NCBI GenBank assembly: GCA_021813195.1
Contig: JAKALI010000029.1
Span: forward strand, 1 to 17,661
Direction of reading: 5' to 3'
DNA length: 17,661 bases
From: Pseudomonadota bacterium
GTDB taxonomy: Bacteria > Pseudomonadota > Alphaproteobacteria > Rhizobiales > Hyphomicrobiaceae
The notes beneath the pieces were generated by a model. That model saw only the letters and a list, made by a program, of their open reading frames with translations. It was not told the origin of the DNA and did no database searches. This document shows positions 1-6,941 of this stretch, piece by piece. Made by a program: the position numbers and the translations under genes. Every line of letters begins with the position of its first letter. The stretch's first letter is position 1.

Positions 1-67
1 GCCATTCGTCCCACACGGCTTCCGTGACAGCCTGTAACTCCCCAAGGCTCCAAAGGAAATCGCTCAT
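1..67 (-). CDS. 5' end of an unidentified gene running off the left edge
   Basis: Read on the minus strand, an ATG at 67-65 opens a stop-free frame to the window edge. It encodes 22 residues beginning MSDFLWSLGELQAVTEAV, which read like an ordinary soluble or amphipathic N-terminus. No strong Shine-Dalgarno sequence precedes the ATG; only a weak GGT lies about 8 nt upstream, and no better in-frame start occurs in the bases just upstream. The piece is too short to assign a family. It would be transcribed divergently from the membrane-protein pair at 414. It could be a chance open frame, so confidence is moderate to low. Confidence 0.4.
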   Translation of the reverse strand, partial: MSDFLWSLGELQAVTEAVWDEW

Positions 68-413
68 GCGGTGTACCGTTTGACAAGTCCGTGCCGTAGC
101 GTCAACTGGCGCGGGGCGTGTCCACCGCTGCCGTGCGGCTGGTACCTCTAGTCTGTCGGGGCTGATTTGTCTGCAAAGTGACCGAAGATTGCGGAGGGAC
201 CAGGAGCATTATTCGGCCAAGTTCGCAAGATCGGCTTGGTTGGCATGCACCCGCCATCCGGGCGGGATGCGTACGCAACTTGGGGATGCTCATTCTTGCT
301 GCCTCGCTGCGAAGCGGCCGCGAGCCGCTGGGGATAGCGAATCTTAATAAAACATTCATGCGCTTACCTACTTATGAGAATGAATGAGCGAAAAACTCAG
401 CGTGGAGACTTCC
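68..413. other. Intergenic region upstream of the membrane-protein pair
   Basis: I see no convincing gene here; the short open frames on both strands lack coding character and ribosome sites. The last 75 bases become AT-richer. They contain TTAA-N7-TTCA (344-358), seven of eight bases of the alphaproteobacterial CtrA site TTAA-N7-TTAA, so a regulated promoter for the gene at 414 is possible but unproven. On the minus strand, TTGACG at 105-100 could be a -35 element for the gene leaving the left edge, but no good -10 follows it. Confidence 0.4.
404..408 (+). promoter_or_regulatory. Shine-Dalgarno site that decides the start at 414
   Basis: GGAGA lies five bases before the ATG at 414. The upstream in-frame ATG at 384 has only a poor GAGAA in front of it. 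The internal ATG is therefore preferred as the translation start. Confidence 0.5.
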
Positions 414-1001
414 ATGTCGTCGTCGATAGTCATTTGGATGGGGGTGCTGACGGTCGGACTGTGCCTCATCATTCTGAGTGCCGCTGTCGGCAATCCCCAA
501 GTCTACATGCTTGTCGTGGCAATGATCAGTTTTGCGATTGCGGGGCTCGGCCTGAAGGAGCAAGCGGCCGTGGAAGCGAAATCGGGTTCGCGCAGCGCAA
601 TTTCGGCGACCACCGCCCGCTTCATGGGGCTGGTCTGGGTGTTCGGTGCTCTTGCGCTTTTTGTGACGTACATGTTCATTCTGCCGTCATGGCGTGAGTG
701 GCCCGTCTTTTTCGGAGCGTTTGCATTCGTTGGTGCGTTGTGCCTGCTGTTTGCCTCGGCCATGACCCGCGACGATGCGAAGGGTAGCGACGACCAGACC
801 ATGCTCAAGCTCGGACGCTATTTGACGATGGCGCAATTCGCGGGCACGATCATCGCCATTGTCGGTCTTCTGATCGATCCCGACAAAAGTTTCACTGATG
901 TGGCGAAAAAGGACTGGGCGGCCGTCAACGTGTTCTTCTTTGGCGCGATTGCCCTCGCCGCGCTCAGCGCGAGCGCACTGTTCTACACGCGCCAACGTTG
1001 A
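414..1001 (+). CDS. Six-helix integral membrane protein, unknown function (paralogue A)
   Basis: I do not recognise the family. The 195-residue product is almost entirely hydrophobic, with six predicted membrane segments at about residues 4-24, 29-46, 70-90, 96-116, 136-155 and 168-190. Polar loops are short and there is no signal peptide, enzyme motif or metal-binding cluster. The start at 414 is chosen for its GGAGA site; an in-frame ATG at 384 would add ten residues (MSEKLSVETS). The last helix, starting KKDWAAVNVFFFGAIALAAL, resembles the last helix of the next gene, and the third helices also match (LVWVFGALALF against LVYAWGALTLF). The two lie 83 bp apart on the same strand, so they look like a diverged tandem duplication and may form one complex. 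The coding call is good; function is unknown. Confidence 0.8.
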   Translation: MSSSIVIWMGVLTVGLCLIILSAAVGNPQVYMLVVAMISFAIAGLGLKEQAAVEAKSGSRSAISATTARFMGLVWVFGALALFVTYMFILPSWREWPVFFGAFAFVGALCLLFASAMTRDDAKGSDDQTMLKLGRYLTMAQFAGTIIAIVGLLIDPDKSFTDVAKKDWAAVNVFFFGAIALAALSASALFYTRQR

Positions 1002-1084
1002 GACGACGGGTGCAACAAAATCTGGTTGCTCGGGATGTGGCGCGCAGCGACTGGGCTGATGGCGAAGGGAGTTGAATTCGACCA

Positions 1085-1690
1085 ATGTCTCTTCGCCCCC
1101 TCATACTTTTCGTCGTAATTCCGCTCATTGCGTCGGCTGCTGCTATCACGCATGCGGCAATGAGCAATACGCGCAGCCTTGCAGTCATAGCGGCAGCGCT
1201 GTTTGCGCTTTGCGTACTCGCGGTCGCTCGCTACGTTAATCGGAGGGTGGACTCATTGTCTGGCATGCCGGCGCGCGTGCATCTGTTTCATACGTCACGA
1301 CGGAACATGCGGTTGATGGCGCTGGTCTACGCCTGGGGGGCGCTGACACTCTTTGGCGTCTATACGGTGAGCGCCCTGAAGTGGCAGCATGGATTTCAGT
1401 ATGCGACACTGATGACGTTGGCGGCGGCCGTTTTACTGGCAATCGTTCATCGCATGAGCGATCCAGAGCACTCTTCGCCCCCACCCTTGACGGTCGGCGT
1501 CCTCCACGGGCTCGCCATTTGCGCCGCTTTGGCTTTTCTCGTGTGGTCGGGAAAGCTCGGCACCATGAAAGACGATTGGCCGGCGAACTACGTCTTTTTA
1601 TTCGGAGGACTGGCGCTCGCTGCCATCGGCCTCATGGCCGGGATCGCGCAAGCGGATTTGGAGCGGCGCGCGAGCAAACCGGTATCTTAG
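1085..1690 (+). CDS. Six-helix integral membrane protein, unknown function (paralogue B)
   Basis: This 201-residue hydrophobic protein has the same six-segment layout as the preceding gene: about residues 5-25, 30-49, 76-98, 101-121, 137-155 and 169-190. The clearest shared stretch is KDDWPANYVFLFGGLALAAI near the C-terminus. A basic loop (RYVNRRVDSL, then TSRRNMR) separates helices 2 and 3. The ATG at 1085 has GGGAG about 13 bases upstream, a little far for a ribosome site. The gene ends 29 bp before the convergent mutM stop. No known domain is recognised and no cofactor or catalytic residues stand out. It is probably co-transcribed with the gene at 414. Confidence 0.78.
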   Translation: MSLRPLILFVVIPLIASAAAITHAAMSNTRSLAVIAAALFALCVLAVARYVNRRVDSLSGMPARVHLFHTSRRNMRLMALVYAWGALTLFGVYTVSALKWQHGFQYATLMTLAAAVLLAIVHRMSDPEHSSPPPLTVGVLHGLAICAALAFLVWSGKLGTMKDDWPANYVFLFGGLALAAIGLMAGIAQADLERRASKPVS

Positions 1691-1719
1691 GGACCTTGTC
1701 CGATCGCTCCCTCAAGTTT

Positions 1720-2586
1720 TCAACGCTGGCATTTGGGGCAATAGAAACTCGACCGCTGCGCCTGATTAACCCGTCGAATGCGCCCGGTGCAGCCGTCGCG
1801 ACGGCACGCTTCGTCCTCTCGTCCATAGACGGCGTGGCGGAGGCTGAATTGCCCTTCGCTGCCATCCGCTTTGCGCCAGTCGCGCAACGTTGAGCCGCCT
1901 GCGGCCACGGCATCGATCAAGACATCGTGGACAGCTTGAACGAGCCGGACTGCGCGCGCGTGGGCCCCGCGCCCCTCGCTCAAACAGCATGCCACGCGCG
2001 TCGGTGCTAAGCCCGCCCGGAACAGGGCCTCGCAGACATAGATGTTACCAAGACCAGCGATGACGTGCTGGTCCATCAGAAAGGCTTTCAGATCACAGCG
2101 CCGTCCAGCGGCTTTGTCTCTAAGGTACTGGGGTGTCAGATCTTCGCTGAGCGGTTCGATGCCAAGTTTGGCAAACAGCTCGTGGCGGGCAATCTCTTCG
2201 TCCCGTATGAGCAGCATGAAACCAAAGCGACGCGGATCATTATAGACGATGCGCGCGCCCTCCAGGGTTTCAATGATGACGTGATCATGGCAGGCGAGAC
2301 GGTCGATTGTATGCACGTAGGTGCCCAGTTGGTTCTCGGCGAGAACGAAGCGGCCGCTCATGCCAAGGTGAAGGACGAGGCTTTCGGCATTGTCCAAGCG
2401 CACGAGGAGATACTTCGACCGGCGCTCAATGGCGCGGACCTGCCGTCCAGTGAGACGTTCCGCAAACCGAGGTGGAAATGGAAAACGCAGATCGGGTCTG
2501 CGCACCTCCACACGTCCGATCCGGGCGCCGACGAGGGCGGGCTCGAGCCCGCGGCGTACGCATTCGACTTCAGGCAATTCCGGCAT
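1720..2586 (-). CDS. mutM: Formamidopyrimidine-DNA glycosylase (Fpg/MutM)
   Basis: The product is a bifunctional base-excision-repair glycosylase and AP lyase that removes 8-oxoguanine and ring-opened purines from DNA. The 288-residue protein begins MPELPEVE. After Met removal, Pro2 is the Schiff-base nucleophile and Glu3 and Glu6 are the conserved acids. Lys58, in ERRSKYLLV, matches the conserved Lys of the family. The helix-two-turn-helix region contains GLGNIYVCEALFRAGL. The C-terminus holds the zinc finger with Cys261, Cys266, Cys283 and Cys286, ending FYCPKCQR. The open frame extends 12 codons upstream, but catalysis requires the N-terminal proline, which fixes the start at 2586. The ribosome site is weak. 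The gene is divergent from the comF-like gene and converges on the membrane-protein pair. In many Hyphomicrobiales ubiE sits divergent to mutM; here it does not. Confidence 0.97.
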   Translation of the reverse strand: MPELPEVECVRRGLEPALVGARIGRVEVRRPDLRFPFPPRFAERLTGRQVRAIERRSKYLLVRLDNAESLVLHLGMSGRFVLAENQLGTYVHTIDRLACHDHVIIETLEGARIVYNDPRRFGFMLLIRDEEIARHELFAKLGIEPLSEDLTPQYLRDKAAGRRCDLKAFLMDQHVIAGLGNIYVCEALFRAGLAPTRVACCLSEGRGAHARAVRLVQAVHDVLIDAVAAGGSTLRDWRKADGSEGQFSLRHAVYGREDEACRRDGCTGRIRRVNQAQRSSFYCPKCQR

Positions 2587-2651
2587 GGTTGACGGTCGGT
2601 CTGGCGTTGCGAGGACGCGCAAGATGGAGTTAGCTACGTCCCTCTACATCG

Positions 2652-2696
2652 CGGGACGACGGGACGAGCCCACGATTTGGGTACGTCGGGACGAGC
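2652..2696. repeat. Three short direct copies of CGGGACGA between mutM and the comF-like gene
   Basis: CGGGACGA occurs at 2652, 2660 and 2687; the last two copies extend to CGGGACGAGC. They lie in the divergent promoter region, the last ending just before the ATG at 2698. They could be operator half-sites or simply GC-rich redundancy; no regulator is recognised. Confidence 0.4.
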
Positions 2697-2697
2697 A

Positions 2698-3519
2698 ATG
2701 ATAAGCCGGTATAACGCGTCAGTCGGTCTACCGCCACAAAGGGAGCAGACAGACGTCAGGCTCGGGACGTGGGGGCGGCTCACACGGGTGCGTCGGGCGC
2801 TGCGCGGACTTTCTGATGTCATCGTGCCTCCCACGTGTCTGTCGTGCCGACAGCCCCTGACCGATCACGATGCTCTGTGCGCGGCGTGCTGGTCGAAGAT
2901 CGACTTCATTCGCCCACCCGTTTGCGACCGGCTCGGGATTCCGTTGCCCTTTGCAACCGGTGACGTCAGTCTCTCGGCAGCGGCCATCGCGCATCCTCCC
3001 GTGTGGGGTCGAGCGCGAGCGGTGGCGCACCATTCAAACCACATGCGTCGGCTCGTGCATGAGCTCAAGTTTCACGATCGCGATGATCTTGTCCGACTGC
3101 TGGGCGGACTGCTCGCCACGTGTGGGCAGGAGCTTATCGCGGATGCCGATCTCGTGGTCCCTGTACCGCTGGCCCGATTGAGGCTCTTCATGCGCCGCTT
3201 CAATCAAGCCGCGAGATTGGCAGCCGAGGTTGCAGCCCGCAGCGGGCTCCGGTTCGATCCGTTGTCCCTGCAGCGCACGCGGGCGACCGAGACGCAGATC
3301 GGGAAGACCCGCAACGAGCGCATAGCTAACGTACGTGGCGCCTTCGCCGTGGCCCCAGCCAGGCGTGAGCGCATCGCAGGCCAGCGGATCTTGCTCATCG
3401 ATGACGTGATCACGACCGGCGCGACCGTTACAGCGGCCGCCCGTGCGTTGTTCGACGCGGGCGCTGAACAGGTCGACGTGCTCGCACTTGCCCTGGCAAC
3501 CGGCGCAGGGGACACCTGA
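2698..3519 (+). CDS. ComF-family phosphoribosyltransferase-like protein
   Basis: This is a ComF/GntX-type protein of 273 residues from the ATG at 2698. Near the N-terminus two CxxC pairs (Cys47, Cys50, Cys61, Cys64) form the typical zinc ribbon. A phosphoribosyltransferase-like domain follows, with LKFHDRDDL at about 123-131, VPVPLARLRLFMRRFNQA at about 154-171, and the PRPP-binding loop ILLIDDVITTGAT at 231-243. Family members act in DNA uptake in Gram-positive competence; the role in alphaproteobacteria is not settled. A TTG at 2677 in the same frame could add seven residues, and a later GTG is also possible, so the start is uncertain. In related genomes a glutaredoxin gene often follows; here a 189-bp spacer and a tRNA follow instead. 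Confidence 0.9.
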   Translation: MISRYNASVGLPPQREQTDVRLGTWGRLTRVRRALRGLSDVIVPPTCLSCRQPLTDHDALCAACWSKIDFIRPPVCDRLGIPLPFATGDVSLSAAAIAHPPVWGRARAVAHHSNHMRRLVHELKFHDRDDLVRLLGGLLATCGQELIADADLVVPVPLARLRLFMRRFNQAARLAAEVAARSGLRFDPLSLQRTRATETQIGKTRNERIANVRGAFAVAPARRERIAGQRILLIDDVITTGATVTAAARALFDAGAEQVDVLALALATGAGDT

Positions 3520-3708
3520 CTGCTGTGTGGTCGCTGGCGTATCCGCTTCGGCACGAACGTCAATACCTTGACGACGCCAGGGATGCCCTGCTACCAGGCG
3601 CCACTCCGGGAGTGGGCGGGCATGAAAGCGGGCTTGAACCTCGCGGCAATGTCTCGTAAAGGGCGCTCTTGGCGCGATGGCTGCCCTGTGCGGCGTCGCT
3701 AGAAGGAA

Positions 3709-3783
3709 GCGGGTGTAGCTCAGCGGTAGAGCATCACGTTGCCAACGTGAGGGTCGAGGGTTCGATCCCCTTCGCCCGCTCCA
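3709..3783 (+). tRNA. tRNA-Gly, anticodon GCC
   Basis: The cloverleaf is complete. The acceptor stem GCGGGTG (3709-3715) pairs with CGCCCGC (3773-3779) through one G-T pair. The D arm contains AGCTCAGCGGTAGAGC. The anticodon stem TCACG/CGTGA encloses the loop TTGCCAA with GCC at 3741-3743. The T arm contains GGTTCGATCC. The discriminator is T3780 and CCA is encoded at 3781-3783. No integrase or attachment duplication is seen downstream. Confidence 0.97.
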
Positions 3784-3892
3784 ATATCAAATTTTGCTCC
3801 TTCTGCTGGCGGTCGCGATGCGCGGGAGCGTTCGCCGGGGGTAGCATGAACCGAGGTCACTCACGGCGCGCTCGCTAGTGGCCGACGCCAAT

Positions 3893-4753
3893 TCAGGCTG
3901 CCGTGGCGGCGGGTTTGTCGGCACGGGCGGCCAGGCGGTCCAGCAATTCAACAGTAAGCGATCGGATTGCATCGCCGACGAAACCTGGATATTTCGCAAA
4001 GTACGAACGGTCCTCGATGCGGAACTGGGCGGCATCCTGCAACGCCTGCGAGCGGGGTATCACACCGGAAAACACGGCGTTTTCGGGATTTTCAGCCAAC
4101 CACCGATGATATTCGTGTTCGACGATGGAATTGGCGTCCTTCATGTTGATGATGACACCTAAATTCTCCGCAAAGCCCATCTCGGGGTTGAGGGCTTTGA
4201 AGCGGCGGAACACGTCGAGGCCGCACACCGAAACATAGTCGGCCTTCGTCGGCGAGACGTGGAAATCGGTCTCACGCAGCCAGCATTCGGTCAGCACCGA
4301 CAGGCCTGGCGGACAATCAATCAGCACAACGTCAAACACGCTGCGCACGTCGTCGAGCAGTTGCGCGATGGCCGAGCGTAAGGCGGCATGCAGACCCTCT
4401 TTGGAGATCTCGCGCTCAAACAGCGTCAATTGCATGTCGCTGGGGATCAGAAAGACCGTGCGGGCATCGTCCACATCGCCAACATCCCGGATGACGATCC
4501 GCGACCAGTCGGGACTTCCCCCCTGGAGGACCCGGGCGACCAAATGATCGACGAGGGTCAGTCCGTCCGATTGCAGACGGTGAAGGTTGGCAACTGAGGT
4601 CAACATGCTGGAGACGCTCGACTGTGCGTCACTGTCGATCACCAGCACGTTCTTGCCGTGATAGGCAGAGAGCGTTTCGGCCAGCGCCAGGACGAGCGTC
4701 GATTTGCCGACCCCTCCCTTCGTGTTCATAACTGCAATGGAATTGCGCGGCAT
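3893..4753 (-). CDS. Orphan ParA/MinD-type P-loop ATPase
   Basis: This is a 286-residue deviant-Walker ATPase of the ParA/Soj family, which forms ATP-dependent dimers that position DNA, protein clusters or organelles. The deviant Walker A KGGVGKST includes signature Lys12 and Lys17. The Walker A' region is VLVIDSDAQ (about 36-44), with Asp40 as the usual catalytic position. The Walker B is VVLIDCPPG, with Asp146. No N-terminal DNA-binding domain is present and no parB or other partner gene is adjacent, so this is not the chromosomal parAB locus; the cargo is unknown. The start at 4753 has a poor ribosome site, but an N-terminus just before the P-loop is normal for short ParA proteins. It lies downstream of the amtB unit but is separated from it by a strong hairpin, so it is probably transcribed independently. 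Confidence 0.9.
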   Translation of the reverse strand: MPRNSIAVMNTKGGVGKSTLVLALAETLSAYHGKNVLVIDSDAQSSVSSMLTSVANLHRLQSDGLTLVDHLVARVLQGGSPDWSRIVIRDVGDVDDARTVFLIPSDMQLTLFEREISKEGLHAALRSAIAQLLDDVRSVFDVVLIDCPPGLSVLTECWLRETDFHVSPTKADYVSVCGLDVFRRFKALNPEMGFAENLGVIINMKDANSIVEHEYHRWLAENPENAVFSGVIPRSQALQDAAQFRIEDRSYFAKYPGFVGDAIRSLTVELLDRLAARADKPAATAA

Positions 4754-4882
4754 ACGCGAGACCCCCGGATACGGGCCTTCTAGCGCGTCGAAGGCATCGA
4801 TGACCAGCCCCGTCTGAGGGGCGATTGTGGCAGCCTTCAGAGTGGGCGGCGCAAAATTCGGTGGGTCGGCAAGAAACGCTTG

Positions 4883-4918
4883 CGGCGCGCGGGCTGGCCT
4901 TCGCCATCCCGCGCGCCG
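4883..4918 (-). terminator. Very strong hairpin ending the amtB/small-protein unit
   Basis: Arms CGGCGCGCGGG (4883-4893) and CCCGCGCGCCG (4908-4918) are perfectly complementary. After one mismatch an inner stem TGGC/GCCA closes the tetraloop CTTC (4899-4902). Read on the minus strand it begins 19 bases after the stop of the 59-residue gene and is followed by CAAGCGTTTCTTG, only partly U-rich. It is best read as a terminator or 3'-end-protecting hairpin for the amtB transcript, lying before parA. Confidence 0.7.
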
Positions 4919-4937
4919 TTGGTTGTCCCAGAGGCGA

Positions 4938-5117
4938 TCAGCCGCCGTTTTTCTCTACTTTCACGTAGCATTCCTTTTCGTGAAGCGAGCCGATGACGAT
5001 GGACGCGACAACCGATAGGGCCGCCAAACCAAGAGCTATCGCAATGGCTATCGGTTCGTCGGCGAAGGTGAAGTAGGCTTCCGCGCCCTCCCACTTGGCG
5101 ATCGGGGCTGTGTTCAT
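4938..5117 (-). CDS. 59-residue single-helix membrane protein, companion of the ammonium transporter
   Basis: The ATG at 5117 opens a 59-codon frame with an excellent ribosome site, ending in TGA at 4938-4940. The N-terminal 23 residues are soluble and acidic (MNTAPIAKWEGAEAYFTFAD). One membrane helix spans about residues 23-43, followed by a charged tail SLHEKECYVKVEKNGG with one Cys. It starts 42 bp after the amtB stop on the same strand and is followed by the strong hairpin, so the two are almost certainly co-transcribed. I recognise no family. By position it may be an accessory or regulatory subunit of the transporter, in the place where glnK is sometimes found, but it has no resemblance to PII. 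Translation and operon position support a real gene; function is inferred only from context. Confidence 0.75.
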   Translation of the reverse strand: MNTAPIAKWEGAEAYFTFADEPIAIAIALGLAALSVVASIVIGSLHEKECYVKVEKNGG

Positions 5118-5123
5118 GGTGAT

Positions 5124-5130
5124 CTCCTTT
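5124..5130 (-). promoter_or_regulatory. Strong Shine-Dalgarno of the 59-residue gene
   Basis: On the minus strand AAAGGAG precedes the ATG at 5117 by six bases. This near-ideal spacing and sequence is the main evidence that the short frame is translated. Confidence 0.75.
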
Positions 5131-5159
5131 CTATCGAACCGGGAATGACAACGAGAAGG

Positions 5160-6479
5160 CTATTCGGCTGGAAGCGCTTTGAGCCCTTCCGGGTAGGCTT
5201 TGAGCGGTACCTTGGTCTTGTCGAGACCGACGATTTCCGAAGACGGTGGCACGCGCAACAGACCCACAAGATTGAGAAGGAACGCGAGCACGTATCCTGG
5301 CACGAACCCGAGAACTAAAAAGATCATCGCTCCCGTGAACTGCCCCATCAGCGAGACCGGAGCCATGTCGTTGATGTTGGGATAGCCACTAGCGAACAGT
5401 CCGACGGCCAAGACACCCCAGAAGCCGGCCACGCCATGAACCGCCACCGCGCCGACAGCGTCGTCGATGCCAAGCTTCTCGATCAGCTTGCCGCTGATGG
5501 GTACGATGATGCCGCCCACGAACCCGAGCAGGAACGCGATCGGCGGATACCAAACATCAAGCCCGGCTGCCGCCGAGATGATGCCAGCCAGGCCGCCAGA
5601 CATCATCCAGAAGGGATCGCGAGTCTTAACCCACGCGCCGATCAATCCGCCGCAAAAGCCCATGAGTGCATTGAATGCGAACGCGGATAACGTTGCAGGC
5701 TGACCGTAGATATTGGTCCACTGCCCGCCACCCACGTAGATGATGCAGCCGCCGAGGAAGCCGAACAAGCCCACGATAATGAGCATCAGGCCAATGATCG
5801 TCATCGGCACGTTATGACCGGCAAGCTCGTTCGCCGTGCCATCGGGATTGTACTTGCCGATGCGGGGGCCCAGGTTCAGCAGCACGCCGAGGGCGAATGC
5901 ACCCGCAATGAGATGCACGCAGCCAGCCGCACCGACGTCATGGAAGCCAAACTCAGCCGTTAGCCAGCCCTTCGGATGCCAGCCCCACGATGCGCCGAGG
6001 ATCCACACGACCGAACCGAGCACAATCGCCAGAATGATGAACCCCGTCATGCGAATGCGCTCGATGACGGCACCCGACATGATCGAGGCGGTGGTGGCCG
6101 CAAAGAGCGCGAATGCACCCCAGAAAATTCCCGACGCATTGTCCGCCAGGTTCGGTCCCATCGCGGCTGCCCAGGGCAGGCCGGCGGCTGCGGCTTCATC
6201 AATCGCTATACCTGATGGAAAGGCGAGATAAATCCACCAGCCGAAGAAGAAGAACGTGACGACGACGAACGCGAAGGCCAGGATGTTCTTGATGCCGGAG
6301 GTCAGCACGTTCTTCGCGCGCGACGCCCCCATCTCGTAGGCCAGGAACCCTGCGTGGATGATCATCATCAACGCGATGCACCACCAATAGAAGATCTCGG
6401 AATTGATCGTGTTGGCCATCGAGGTCGACTTTTCCAGCGCGGCCAGCTTTTCCGTGAGTTCTGCGAGCTTCTGCTCCAT
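5160..6479 (-). CDS. amtB: Ammonium transporter (Amt/MEP/Rh family)
   Basis: The product conducts ammonium across the inner membrane as a trimer. The 439-residue protein from the ATG at 6479 has about eleven membrane helices. The twin pore histidines are His189 (GCVHLIAG) and His348 (AVHGVAGFWG). Asp181 lies eight residues before His189, as Asp160 does before His168 in E. coli AmtB. GPRIGKY after helix five resembles the plant/animal AMT1 type. Instead of a cleavable signal peptide the protein starts with an 18-residue amphipathic, coiled-coil-like helix (MEQKLAELTEKLAALEKS). The tail keeps GLD and KAYPE, parts of the cytoplasmic C-terminal region. The start is set by AAGGGGG (6492-6486) six bases upstream; the frame runs 31 codons further upstream without support. 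No glnK is adjacent; a 59-residue membrane protein follows. Confidence 0.96.
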   Translation of the reverse strand: MEQKLAELTEKLAALEKSTSMANTINSEIFYWWCIALMMIIHAGFLAYEMGASRAKNVLTSGIKNILAFAFVVVTFFFFGWWIYLAFPSGIAIDEAAAAGLPWAAAMGPNLADNASGIFWGAFALFAATTASIMSGAVIERIRMTGFIILAIVLGSVVWILGASWGWHPKGWLTAEFGFHDVGAAGCVHLIAGAFALGVLLNLGPRIGKYNPDGTANELAGHNVPMTIIGLMLIIVGLFGFLGGCIIYVGGGQWTNIYGQPATLSAFAFNALMGFCGGLIGAWVKTRDPFWMMSGGLAGIISAAAGLDVWYPPIAFLLGFVGGIIVPISGKLIEKLGIDDAVGAVAVHGVAGFWGVLAVGLFASGYPNINDMAPVSLMGQFTGAMIFLVLGFVPGYVLAFLLNLVGLLRVPPSSEIVGLDKTKVPLKAYPEGLKALPAE

Positions 6480-6941
6480 GGGTAACCCCCTTCGGTTGCG
6501 CACGGAGCCTGCCAAGCACAGTCGTGGCGACGGGCCCCGTCCGGGATGTCTCCCCGGTGGACTACTCATCATTCATGCCAAGAAATGAAATTGCTCAGCG
6601 CCAGAGCGCAGAGGGGCGCGCTCAATGCGTCACCCGAGCGCGACGCTACCGCAAAATATTGAGCGTAGTCAGAATGTTGAGTGGCTCCACGGCCGCGAAT
6701 ACAAATTCTGTGGTTGGGAGCGACTGACGGAGCCAGTCCGGTGCATGATGCACGTGGCCGCGTGGGCGTGTTGCCGCGATCTTGAGCCGTCCGCCGAATT
6801 TCTAGGCGTGACCTGCACGCGCGAGACCGGCGAGTTCATCGACATTGCGGAGTTTCTCGGTGAGCCGGTTGGGTGCGTGCCAGGGGCGGACGCGTGTTTT
6901 GCCAGCTTTAAATGGCAAGAACGCTGTGTCAGAGCAGGACC
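6480..6941. other. Divergent intergenic region between amtB and the ACR3-like gene
   Basis: No RNA gene is recognised in this 462-bp stretch. A 117-codon frame on the plus strand (6625-6978) has AGGGG 9 bases before its ATG and a few codon-like stretches, but it overlaps the permease start, has many Cys and no recognisable fold, so I do not call it. A perfect palindrome GTGCA-TGA-TGCAC lies at 6741-6753 and could be a regulator site. A partial sigma-54-like element on the minus strand (6514-6500) is too close to the amtB start to be convincing. Confidence 0.4.

Noticed and set aside
3601..3615. Hairpin CCACTC-CGG-GAGTGG after the comF-like gene
   Set aside because: The stem is short with no T-run; it could be chance in GC-rich DNA, so no terminator is called.
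3709..3892. Possible integration site at the tRNA-Gly gene
   Set aside because: No integrase, no duplicated tRNA 3' end downstream, and no change in base composition were seen.
6498..6514. Sigma-54-like element TGGCAG-N5-GTGC upstream of amtB on the minus strand
   Set aside because: It matches eight of ten consensus bases, but initiation 12 bases downstream would fall inside the amtB ribosome site, leaving a leader of about 9 bases. No NtrC site was found upstream.
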